Below are positions 31,794-39,437 of a stretch of 64,000 bases of DNA, in pieces. The translations under genes were made by a program, and so were the position numbers. Under the pieces are notes generated by a model. It was not told the origin of the DNA, ran no database searches, and saw nothing but the letters and a program-made list of their open reading frames with translations. Origin of the DNA: JAEYKI01 sp036679405 (lineage in GTDB: Bacteria; Bacillota; Clostridia; Christensenellales; Christensenellaceae); NCBI GenBank assembly GCA_036679405.1, contig JAVBVZ010000015.1, positions 124,001 to 188,000 on the forward strand, given 5' to 3'. Within the stretch, counting starts at the first letter, position 1. Every line of letters begins with the position of its first letter.

Positions 31794-32876
31794 CTACTGG
31801 CGCGCGCCCGCCGGGCGTTTGACCTTAGATGAATCTTCCTTTTGTGCAGGCAGCCACACTTCAAACACAGAACCCTTACCCGGTTCGCTCTGTACTTCAA
31901 TTTTCCCACCGTGCAGTTCTACGATCCGCCTGACAATAGATAGCCCCAAACCGTTCCCTTCTTTCGAATGAGAAAAATCCCCCTGAAAAAAGTGCTCAAA
32001 TATCCTTTCACGCGTATAAGCATCCATTCCGATCCCGTTGTCGGAAATTTTCACGCAAACCGCGCCCGGCATATGCAGCATTTCAATATCAATTTTCCCG
32101 TTTTCATGAATAAATTTGATTGCATTGTCAAGCAGGTTGACCCAAACCTGGGACAAGAGTTCTTCATCGCCTTCATAAAACGTCTTATCCAATCCGATAT
32201 CAAACCGCACATCTTTTTTCTTCCATTTGGGTTCAAGCAGCAGGACGGCCTGCCGGATCTGCTCGTCTAATAAAAATTTTGAACGTTTTACCACCAGCTC
32301 CTGATTGTCAATCTTGGACAGGCGGAGTATGTTGCTTGCCAGATCGGAAAGGCGTTCGCTTTCTTTTAAAATAAGCGTTGCATATTCTTTGCGCTGCACA
32401 CCTTCAATGTCGTCTTCACTCAGCAGTTTTGCATATCCCCGGATTACGGAAAGCGGTGTTTTGAATTCATGAGACACATTGGAAATGAAATCTTTTTTCA
32501 GATATTCGTTGCTCTGCAGTTCTTTGGCCATCCGGTTAAAATTGCGTTGCAGCTCGCCGACCTCATCCAGCCTTCCCGTTTCTGTAAGACGAACGTCAAA
32601 ATTACCGGATGCGATCTCTTTGGTCGCATCCGAAATATCAACAATGGGACGAACAAAAATTTTTGAATATATGGCAATCGCAAAAGCGGTAAAAAGAAAA
32701 AGCGAAAAAGGAAACAGCATCTCTTTAAAGGCAAACCCGAAAAGCAAAGTGTCCCCCGAATCGGTTCCGGGATACAAAAAAAGCCTTAAGATCCCGGAAA
32801 AAAAGATAGCCAGAAAAGTAGCAACCATAATGACCGTATATAAAAGAATAAAAAACCGCCATCTGAGCTTTTTCAT
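31794..32876 (-). CDS. Sensor histidine kinase, intramembrane-sensing type
   Basis: 360 aa. Two membrane helices (about residues 10-31 and 48-72) joined by only about 15-20 extracytoplasmic residues, so the signal is probably sensed in or at the membrane. Then HAMP (about 75-125), HisKA with SNVSHEFKTPL (His near 135) and an HATPase_c domain (DNAIKF, DNGIGM, GNGLGLSIVRR). The start overlaps the response regulator stop in ATGA. Phosphorylates the regulator encoded just upstream. Confidence 0.93.
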   Translation of the reverse strand: MKKLRWRFFILLYTVIMVATFLAIFFSGILRLFLYPGTDSGDTLLFGFAFKEMLFPFSLFLFTAFAIAIYSKIFVRPIVDISDATKEIASGNFDVRLTETGRLDEVGELQRNFNRMAKELQSNEYLKKDFISNVSHEFKTPLSVIRGYAKLLSEDDIEGVQRKEYATLILKESERLSDLASNILRLSKIDNQELVVKRSKFLLDEQIRQAVLLLEPKWKKKDVRFDIGLDKTFYEGDEELLSQVWVNLLDNAIKFIHENGKIDIEMLHMPGAVCVKISDNGIGMDAYTRERIFEHFFQGDFSHSKEGNGLGLSIVRRIVELHGGKIEVQSEPGKGSVFEVWLPAQKEDSSKVKRPAGARQ

Positions 32877-33547
32877 TCGGCAAGCACCGCCTTATACCCC
32901 AGCCCCCGTACCGTCTGGATTTTGAAGGCTTCGATCCCTGTCAGTTTTTCCCGGAGCCTTTTGATATGAACGTCTACCGTGCGCGGGTCCGCTTCACTGT
33001 CATACCCCCAAATTTCATCCATCAGGATCTGGCGGGTAAAAATTTTGTTCGGGTAAGAAAGCATCTTATTGAGCAGGTAAAATTCTTTTGGACGAAGTTC
33101 GATCACAGCTTCTCCACACCGGACAAGCAGAGTTTCTTCATCCAATGTGCACTTTCCGATACGCAGAACCTTTTCTCCCGCCATTCTTGCCCTGCGGAGA
33201 AGCGCTTCCACACGAAGCAACATCTCATCCATATCTATGGGCTTGACCATGTAATCGTCCGCGCCTTTTTGAAAGCCTTCCCGCTTATCCGCAAGCGTGT
33301 CTTTGGCCGTCACCATCAATATGGGCAACGTATACTTGGCGCCGCGAAGTTCTCCCGTAAGTTCATAGCCGTCCATATACGGCATCATGATATCCATCAC
33401 GACCAGGTCAATGGAACGGCGCTCTAAGACTTCCAGCGCCTCCACTCCGTTTCCCGCTTCAAAAACCGCATATCCGGCGCGCTCCAAATGAATGCGCATC
33501 AGCCTGCGCAGGCTTTCATTGTCTTCCACCACCAAGATATTCAGCAT
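32873..33547 (-). CDS. OmpR-family response regulator
   Basis: 224 aa. Receiver domain with phospho-acceptor Asp in LVVMDIMMPYMDG (about residue 52) and Lys in VTAKD; winged-helix output domain (about 130-222) with RTVDVHIKRLREKL. Partner of the kinase that follows. Direct repeats with an 11-bp period, the usual arrangement for this family, lie at the head of its own operon and upstream of dnaK, so it likely controls both. Confidence 0.95.
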   Translation of the reverse strand: MLNILVVEDNESLRRLMRIHLERAGYAVFEAGNGVEALEVLERRSIDLVVMDIMMPYMDGYELTGELRGAKYTLPILMVTAKDTLADKREGFQKGADDYMVKPIDMDEMLLRVEALLRRARMAGEKVLRIGKCTLDEETLLVRCGEAVIELRPKEFYLLNKMLSYPNKIFTRQILMDEIWGYDSEADPRTVDVHIKRLREKLTGIEAFKIQTVRGLGYKAVLAE

Positions 33548-33589
33548 AAAAAATTCCTCCGTTTTCCGCTCACCGTTTCCCCCAAAACA

Positions 33590-34297
33590 TCATCTGCAGA
33601 AATAACAAAACATCTGGGACAGGCACAGGCCGCCCAGGCAAAGCCACGTATAATTCATGTTCGGCATATTGTAGCGTCTTTCTCCGGCGTCGCCGTATGC
33701 TCTTCCCGGATTTTGGATCGTATTCAGAAGGTTCCTGTACTCAAAATTGTTTGGATCCATCGCCGCCGCCTTCTGCGCAAATGTCAGAGCCTGCGCGCGG
33801 TTCCCAAGGCCATAATGCGCAAGTGCGCCGTAATAATACCACCGGGCATTGCGGTCGCTGATGCCATTTAAGACATTCAAAGCTTCCCGGTAGCTTCCAT
33901 TGTTGATATAATTGGCAGCCGCCTGCATATGCGGGGAATCATTTTTTCCATAACTCGCCTGCTGCCTGCCGCCGCCGCGCGCCCCAAACCCAAACGGATC
34001 ATACCCGCCGCCGAACCCGCCGAACGGGTCATATTCCCTTCCGGCTCCAAAAGGGCCCTGTCCGCCCTGTCCCTGGCCGTAAGAGCCGCTTTGGTAGGAT
34101 CCGCCCGTCTGGCTGTAATTCTTTTTATTTATGATTTGATCGTAAGCGGCGTTCGCTTCTTTCATCTTCTGTTCGGCAAATTTATCGCCCGGATTCGCAT
34201 CCGGATGATACTTCTTCGCCAGTCTGCGGTAAGCTTTTTTTACTTCGTCGTCGTTCGCGTTGGCAGAAACCCCCAGCACTTGATACGGATCTGTCAT
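33590..34297 (-). CDS. J-domain protein with tetratricopeptide-like and hydrophobic tail
   Basis: 235 aa. J-domain at residues about 2-65 with intact HPD in KKYHPDANPG, so it can stimulate an Hsp70 ATPase. Then a Gly/Tyr/Phe-rich region (about 75-130), a helical repeat segment (AANYINNGSYREALNVLNGISDRNARWYYYGALAHYGLG resembles a TPR) and a short Cys-containing hydrophobic C-terminus that may touch the membrane. No zinc-finger DnaJ core. Start at ATG 34297 with AGGAGAGG upstream, 4 bases after the DUF5685 stop. DnaK at 29847-31586 is the likely partner. Confidence 0.88.
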   Translation of the reverse strand: MTDPYQVLGVSANANDDEVKKAYRRLAKKYHPDANPGDKFAEQKMKEANAAYDQIINKKNYSQTGGSYQSGSYGQGQGGQGPFGAGREYDPFGGFGGGYDPFGFGARGGGRQQASYGKNDSPHMQAAANYINNGSYREALNVLNGISDRNARWYYYGALAHYGLGNRAQALTFAQKAAAMDPNNFEYRNLLNTIQNPGRAYGDAGERRYNMPNMNYTWLCLGGLCLSQMFCYFCR

Positions 34298-34301
34298 CTC
34301 T

Positions 34302-35180
34302 TTAATTCCTCTCCTCTGCCAGCACATGCCCGCGGCCGGGCTTTTCAAACGTTCCGGCCTTTTCCTTCTGCGCGTTAATCATCACAAACTTTGTCCAGAC
34401 GCCTGAATAGAGTATACTCCTCATGATATCAACATCCTCAACCAACGGCAGTTTTTCAAATTCTGCCGCGCATTCTCCGATAAACAGCCGCAGGATATCT
34501 TCGCACTGCTGTTTGAAGCCGTCTTCCCGGTGCAGCGGTATCAGCGGGTTATACCTTCCCCGCTTTGCATCGGCCTCTACATCTTCATAGGCATCCATCA
34601 TATAAATAAACCGCCCCAGGGCAGCCGACATCCTGCGGAGCTGCGCGGACCACCTGTCTTCTTCAACCACAAACACTTCGGCCATCATTTCGCCAAAGCA
34701 GTTGGCCGCCGCGTCCAGGTCATAACGGTTTTCCGCTTCGATCTTCGCAAGTTCCTCAAGGCCGGCCGCAATCGCCCCGCATTGCCTTGGATACCGCGTT
34801 CTGATTTCTGCGTATTTTTTTTTAAGCAGCATCGCTTCGCCAAATTTTATAACGTCCCTGTCGTCTTTCCAGTCATCCATACAATTATGCCAGGCCAGCG
34901 CGATATTCATATCCGCAGCATATTCCGTAAACTTGTTTGTCCAATATAAATGCGGCTTTACGGGATGCACAAGGCACCGTCCGGAATCCTGCCTTTCCGG
35001 CGGTTCATATAAAGAAGAGAGCACAAGCACCAAAAATGTCATATCATAGGTAAGCGTAATGCGCCCGGCTTCGCCGTAACGCTTTTTTAAACTGCCGCAC
35101 AGTCCGCAGTAACAGGCCCGGTAACGCAAAAGGTCCTCCGGACTCATTTCTTCCCGGTTGGCAACGATATATCCAAACAT
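34302..35180 (-). CDS. DUF5685 family protein
   Basis: 292 aa, mostly alpha-helical. N-terminal MFGYIVANREEM followed by YRACYCGLCGSLKKRYG with three Cys (about residues 23-28), TYDMTFLVLVLSSLY, a later HNCMDDWKDDRD and MMDAYEDVEADAKRGRYNPL: Asp-rich helices recalling isoprenoid-synthase folds, but no function is assigned. Found commonly in Clostridia beside a J-domain protein, as here. Gap of 10 bases to the upstream gene. Confidence 0.8.
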   Translation of the reverse strand: MFGYIVANREEMSPEDLLRYRACYCGLCGSLKKRYGEAGRITLTYDMTFLVLVLSSLYEPPERQDSGRCLVHPVKPHLYWTNKFTEYAADMNIALAWHNCMDDWKDDRDVIKFGEAMLLKKKYAEIRTRYPRQCGAIAAGLEELAKIEAENRYDLDAAANCFGEMMAEVFVVEEDRWSAQLRRMSAALGRFIYMMDAYEDVEADAKRGRYNPLIPLHREDGFKQQCEDILRLFIGECAAEFEKLPLVEDVDIMRSILYSGVWTKFVMINAQKEKAGTFEKPGRGHVLAEERN

Positions 35181-35190
35181 AGTTCTCCCA

Positions 35191-35595
35191 TCATGTTTTC
35201 CTGATAAAAGTATTATAGCACTTCGGACAGGATATTTTTATCTTTCCTTTGCCCCTGGGCACGCGCACCGTTACGCCGCATTTCGGACATTTAATAAAGC
35301 GGTAATCCTTTTGCTGTTTCAGCCGGCGTATTTTCCGCGAGAAAAAACCCTTTGCCCGGCCCTTTATATTCAAATACCGTACGTTTTCTTCATATCTTTT
35401 ATTCGTATTTTTGGAAAACATGCGAAAATAAATATAAATCAAACATGCAATCGCCAGCCAAGTCAGCATCGTCCCGATACTGTTTTGCAAAATCAGGCCG
35501 ACCACCAGCAAAATCAGGCTCAAAATAGACAGGAACCGCCCAAATTGGTCGGACCCGTATCTGCCGTTCATCAGTCTTGAAAACCATTGCCTCAC
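35191..35595 (-). CDS. Small membrane protein with C-terminal zinc ribbon
   Basis: 134 aa from GTG 35595, chosen for GAGGAG 8 bases upstream; a longer frame to 35742 would run over the promoter and operator. Two close membrane helices (about residues 20-55), a basic linker with RRLKQQK, and a zinc ribbon CPKCG plus CPKC at the C-terminus in the cytoplasm. First gene of the six-cistron block, preceded by an OmpR-type repeat promoter. Function unknown. Confidence 0.75.
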   Translation of the reverse strand: MRQWFSRLMNGRYGSDQFGRFLSILSLILLVVGLILQNSIGTMLTWLAIACLIYIYFRMFSKNTNKRYEENVRYLNIKGRAKGFFSRKIRRLKQQKDYRFIKCPKCGVTVRVPRGKGKIKISCPKCYNTFIRKT

Positions 35596-35667
35596 GCGTC
35601 TATCTCCTCTGCACCAGTCTTTGCACAAACCGCCTGCGCCTTTTTGTACGCCGCGGTATTTTTGTTT

Positions 35668-35701
35668 ACTGTACCGCAAAAATATGAACCGAATATGAAC
35701 T
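35668..35701 (-). promoter_or_regulatory. Promoter with paired direct-repeat operator at the head of the two-component block
   Basis: Minus strand: AGTTCATATTC (35701-35691) and GGTTCATATTT (35690-35680), 11-bp period, then 6 bases and a -10 TACAGT (35673-35668). No -35 consensus. Matches the dnaK site in sequence (GTTCAT twice), period and distance to the -10. Confidence 0.72.
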
Positions 35702-35852
35702 TTTACGGTTTCTAAAAGGTTTTCAAGGCCGGATCCATACAAGATTTTACAAATATTTTATTTAGATTTAACGTTTCCTTGAAATCTTTTTTGTGTACAT
35801 TTTGTAAAATGGCAGTGGGAAGTTTTAAATATTTCTACAAGGAGGGATGCCC

Positions 35853-36458
35853 GTGTACTTTTTTACGCACCTGTTCTTTTCAAGGATGCTCTACGCAAGA
35901 TTTAAAAACGAAGCGGCCCTTGACAGATGGGCGTTTGCCTTCGGCAACGTCAAACCAGACCTCCCGCCGGACTGCTTCAAAGAACGCCACACACTTGAAA
36001 ACACACTTTTTACCGTTTATGACCGCACAGGCCAGCTTTCAGGCCGACCTCTCTCAAAAAAAGAATTTTCCATCAAATCAGGCGAAGTTTGCCACTTCAT
36101 ATGCGACTTTTTCTGCAGGTACCATTTAAACGAATCCATGCACAAAAAAATAATCCCCCACCTTTTTTATGAAATCCGCCTTCATCTATGGATCTACTTT
36201 CTCAGCATATTTAAAAGAAAAGAACTGCAGCTTACTATCCGGCAGCCGGCCAAAAGTATTGTCGCCATCATTTTTGAACTGCGCAGGGAATACCTGGAAG
36301 GCCGCGCGGAAATCAAAAAAGATATCCGTTATGCGCTGGAAGCCTCCATGTGCGCTTTTAACTTTATTTTGCAGCATGCCGGATGCAGGCAGAGAGAAGA
36401 AGATTCTCCCTTCTTCGCCACGAAAGGAGACAACTATGAAGGTAGCGTTATTTGCTGA
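35853..36458 (+). CDS. Zinc-dependent phospholipase C family protein
   Basis: 201 aa from the GTG at 35853, preferred because AAGGAGG lies 7 bases upstream; the ATG at 35847 touches that site. Seen: His near the N-terminus (YFFTHLFFS), FAFGNVKPDLPP, HTLENTLF and GEVCHFICDFFCRYH, the His/Asp pattern of the bacterial zinc-dependent phospholipase C-like family. No signal peptide, so it may act on intracellular lipid or have lost secretion. Its last 23 bases overlap the glycosyltransferase gene, suggesting a linked lipid function. Confidence 0.78.
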   Translation: MYFFTHLFFSRMLYARFKNEAALDRWAFAFGNVKPDLPPDCFKERHTLENTLFTVYDRTGQLSGRPLSKKEFSIKSGEVCHFICDFFCRYHLNESMHKKIIPHLFYEIRLHLWIYFLSIFKRKELQLTIRQPAKSIVAIIFELRREYLEGRAEIKKDIRYALEASMCAFNFILQHAGCRQREEDSPFFATKGDNYEGSVIC

Positions 36459-37581
36459 TACTTTTTTGCCTCAGATCAACGGGGTGACCAGCACCCTTCT
36501 TCGTCTGATTGAGCAGTTTGAAGAACAAGAGGTTCCCTACAAGCTCTTTGTTCCGAAATATGAAACCGGAAAAAACACATACGATGCCGAACGTTTCTAC
36601 AGCATCAAATTTTTTCTGTATCCGGACGCACGTATCGCTTTTCCGAATTTCTTTCGCATCAACGCCGCTCTCGCAGAATTCAAGCCGGATATCGTACACA
36701 ATATGACAGAGTTTTTTATGGGCACCACCGGCCTTGGATACGGTCGTTCGCATGACGTGCCCACCGTTTCCAACTACACCACCAATTTCTCCATCTACGC
36801 CGAATATTATAAGCTGAACCTCTTAAAGCCTACGGTTTGGAACTGGATGCGCTGGTTCCATACGCAAAGCTCTTTTACGCTCTGTCCTTCCAAAAGCGCC
36901 CAAAACATCCTTAACCGGCACGGAATCATCAATACTGGCATATTTTCACGGGGAATCGATACCCAAAGGTTTCATCCCATGTACCGCCGGGCAGGGCTCC
37001 GGGAGCATTTTGGAATTGAAAAGAAAACCGCTTTCTTGTATGTAGGAAGGCTTTCAGTGGAAAAGGATCTTGATATCCTTGCCCGGGCATACGGGATGCT
37101 GAAAGAAAAGCACGGCGATGAAGTCGCGCTTATCGTTACCGGCGACGGACCTTATATGGAAAAGTGCAAACGCATCTTTCCCGAAGACGTTATTTTTACC
37201 GGCATCAAAACCGGAAGGGATCTTGCGGAGATCTATGCTTCCTGCGACGCCTTTGTCTGTCCCTCCTCCACCGAAACGTTCGGAAACGTGATTTTAGAGG
37301 CCATGGCATCCGCGCTTCCGGTGATCGGCGCGGATGCGGGCGGGGTTGGTGAACTCATCCAAAGCGGATCCAACGGGCTCACCTTTGAAAGGCGGGATCC
37401 CGGCGCGTTGCTCGACTGTATGGAAAGAATCCTTGAGGACCGGAACCTGGCTTCGGAACTAAAAAAGGCCGCGCAAAGTTTTGCACAAAAAAAATCCTGG
37501 GGCCACATTGTAGAAGAGCTGCTTTTGATCTATCAGGGGGTCATTGAGGAATATCAAAAAGCCCGGCCGCACGCTTCTTAA
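36436..37581 (+). CDS. GT4-family glycosyltransferase (diacylglycerol or mannosyl type)
   Basis: 381 aa, start at ATG 36436 with AAAGGAG upstream. N-terminal Rossmann half begins FADTFLPQINGVTSTL, as in MgtA/UgtP-like enzymes that glycosylate diacylglycerol; C-terminal half has FLYVGRLSVEKD, PSSTETFGNVILEAMASALPVIG with the EX7E motif. Transfers sugar from a nucleotide donor at the membrane face. Overlap with the phospholipase-like gene supports glycolipid metabolism. Confidence 0.88.
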   Translation: MKVALFADTFLPQINGVTSTLLRLIEQFEEQEVPYKLFVPKYETGKNTYDAERFYSIKFFLYPDARIAFPNFFRINAALAEFKPDIVHNMTEFFMGTTGLGYGRSHDVPTVSNYTTNFSIYAEYYKLNLLKPTVWNWMRWFHTQSSFTLCPSKSAQNILNRHGIINTGIFSRGIDTQRFHPMYRRAGLREHFGIEKKTAFLYVGRLSVEKDLDILARAYGMLKEKHGDEVALIVTGDGPYMEKCKRIFPEDVIFTGIKTGRDLAEIYASCDAFVCPSSTETFGNVILEAMASALPVIGADAGGVGELIQSGSNGLTFERRDPGALLDCMERILEDRNLASELKKAAQSFAQKKSWGHIVEELLLIYQGVIEEYQKARPHAS

Positions 37582-37707
37582 AGCTATTTTTTAAACCGAA
37601 GAAACATCCGCAATCTTCATTCGGGGCCGCGAAAGAAGTTTGTCCGTTTCCACACAAACACATTAAAATGCTCTTTTTAAAACTTAAAATTTCATATACA
37701 GGTTTTG

Positions 37708-37740
37708 CGGCACCGCTGCGGGCGGTGCCGTTTTCGTTTT
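37708..37740 (+). terminator. Terminator after the glycosyltransferase
   Basis: CGGCACCGC (37708-37716), 5-base loop, GCGGTGCCG (37722-37730), then TTTTCGTTTT. Confidence 0.82.
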
Positions 37741-37869
37741 GTATATCCGCTTTTTTGAAATATTTTTATTATTGTTTTTCATTTTTTAGCTTATTGTGAC
37801 TTTTTTTTAACTTTATTAAAATATTTTTAGAAATTTTTTAAAATTATTAGTGCATTTTATTTTTTCTTC

Positions 37870-37878
37870 TGTTATAAT
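37870..37878 (+). promoter_or_regulatory. gdhA extended -10 promoter
   Basis: TG, one base, TATAAT (37873-37878). The -35 region is not recognisable; the upstream AT-rich tract may compensate. Gives a leader of about 80 bases. Confidence 0.55.
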
Positions 37879-37963
37879 ACGATAAGCAACATTTCTGAAT
37901 AAAAATTTCATTTATCAAAAATATTGCAGTATTGCAGTAAATATATGAAAGGGGTTTTTAACA

Positions 37964-39310
37964 ATGGCGTTAAAAAATCTTTATCTCACAAATCTGCTCG
38001 AGACCGTAAAAAAAAGGAATGCCGGTGAACCCGAGTTTATTCAGGCTGTCACCGAAGTTTTCGAATCTTTGGAACCGGTATTCGAGCAAAGAAAAGATCT
38101 GATGGAAGCGGGCGTTTTGGACCGTATGGTTGAACCCGAACGGCAGATCGTGTTTCGCGTTCCCTGGCTGGACGACCGGGGCCGCGTACAGGTAAACCGC
38201 GGCTTTCGCGTACAGTTCAATTCGGCGATCGGGCCTTACAAGGGCGGTCTCCGCCTGCACCCTTCGGTGTATTTAGGCATCATCAAATTTCTCGGATTTG
38301 AACAGATCCTCAAAAACAGTTTGACAACACTGCCTATGGGCGGTGCCAAAGGCGGAAGTGATTTTGACCCTAAAGGGAAAAGCGAAGCTGAAATCATGCG
38401 TTTCTGCCAAAGCTTTATGACCGAACTATACCGTCACATCGGTCCGGACCTGGATGTTCCTGCCGGAGATATCGGCACGGGCTCACGGGAGATCGGATAT
38501 ATGTTTGGCCAATACAAACGCATCCGAAATGAATTTACCGGCGTTCTGACCGGCAAGGGACTGTCTTTCGGCGGATCTCTCGCACGGACGGAAGCCACCG
38601 GATATGGCCTTTGCTATTTCACAGACGAAATGCTCCGCGCAAACGGCAAAAACTTTCTTGGCAAGACGATCGTTATCTCGGGTTCCGGGAATGTGGCGAT
38701 CTATGCGACTCAAAAAGCAACGGAATTGGGTGCAAAAGTGGTTGCCCTTTCGGACAGCAACGGGTACATCCATGATCCGGACGGAATCGACCTTGCCTGT
38801 GTCAAACAGCTTAAAGAGATCGAGCGCCGGCGGATTAAAGATTACATTTCCACCCATCCCGGGGCAACATATGCCGAAGACTGCTGCGGCATATGGAATA
38901 TTCCCTGCGACATTGCCCTGCCGTGTGCCACTCAAAACGAACTGGACGCACAAAATGCAAAAACGCTGGTTGCAAACGGATGTTTCGCGGTAGCGGAAGG
39001 TGCCAATATGCCCTGCACCCCCGAAGCGATCGAAATTTTTCTTGCAAACGGCGTACTGTACGGACCCGCCAAAGCGGCCAATGCGGGCGGCGTAGCCACT
39101 TCCGGCCTGGAGATGAGCCAAAATTCGGAACGTCTTTCCTGGACATTTGAAGAAGTGGACCGGCGTCTTAAAGATATTATGGTCAGCATTTTCCGCTCAT
39201 GCGAACAGACCGCCCTGGAATTCGGCATGCCCGGCAACTATATGGCCGGCGCCAACATCGCCGGTTTTCTCAAAGTTGCGCAGGCCATGCAGGCGCAGGG
39301 TTGCGTATAA
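37964..39310 (+). CDS. gdhA: Glutamate dehydrogenase, NADP-type
   Basis: 448 aa, the usual length of the hexameric bacterial class. Catalytic PMGGAKGGSDFDPKGKS (Lys near residue 128) and GPYKGGLRLHPSV substrate motif; nucleotide-binding ISGSGNVAIYATQKA (about 240). Makes glutamate from 2-oxoglutarate, ammonium and NADPH in the cytoplasm, a main ammonium-assimilation route in anaerobes. Monocistronic; GAAAGGGG precedes the ATG. Confidence 0.96.
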   Translation: MALKNLYLTNLLETVKKRNAGEPEFIQAVTEVFESLEPVFEQRKDLMEAGVLDRMVEPERQIVFRVPWLDDRGRVQVNRGFRVQFNSAIGPYKGGLRLHPSVYLGIIKFLGFEQILKNSLTTLPMGGAKGGSDFDPKGKSEAEIMRFCQSFMTELYRHIGPDLDVPAGDIGTGSREIGYMFGQYKRIRNEFTGVLTGKGLSFGGSLARTEATGYGLCYFTDEMLRANGKNFLGKTIVISGSGNVAIYATQKATELGAKVVALSDSNGYIHDPDGIDLACVKQLKEIERRRIKDYISTHPGATYAEDCCGIWNIPCDIALPCATQNELDAQNAKTLVANGCFAVAEGANMPCTPEAIEIFLANGVLYGPAKAANAGGVATSGLEMSQNSERLSWTFEEVDRRLKDIMVSIFRSCEQTALEFGMPGNYMAGANIAGFLKVAQAMQAQGCV

Positions 39311-39373
39311 AATTTTCAGATGCATGCAGGCGGGGCGGGCGCACGGCCAAGGCGTCCGCCCTTCCTATCTTCA

Positions 39374-39402
39374 TTGCACTGGGCTTTTTAGAGCAGTATA
39401 AT
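39374..39402 (+). promoter_or_regulatory. Promoter of the PEP-synthase-like gene
   Basis: TTGCAC (39374-39379), 17-base spacer, TATAAT (39397-39402), 36 bases before the start. Confidence 0.78.
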
Positions 39403-39437
39403 AAAGATACGGGGCTACGCGAAAACAGAGGTGGGAT

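Larger units (their letters stand above)
37582..37963. other. 382-base intergenic region upstream of gdhA
   Basis: No gene seen. Holds the terminator at 37708-37740, a very AT-rich stretch (about 37740-37870) that could act as an UP-type or bent-DNA element, an extended -10 at 37870-37878, and a tandem 8-bp repeat TATTGCAG twice at 37922-37937 just ahead of the ribosome site. Confidence 0.7.

Noticed and set aside
38483..39121. Minus-strand frame of 212 codons
   Set aside because: Fully inside gdhA, which is beyond doubt.
39333..39361. GC-rich hairpin as gdhA terminator (GGGCGG and CCGCCC arms)
   Set aside because: A 9-bp stem is possible but there is no U-tract after it, so it is not listed as an intrinsic terminator.
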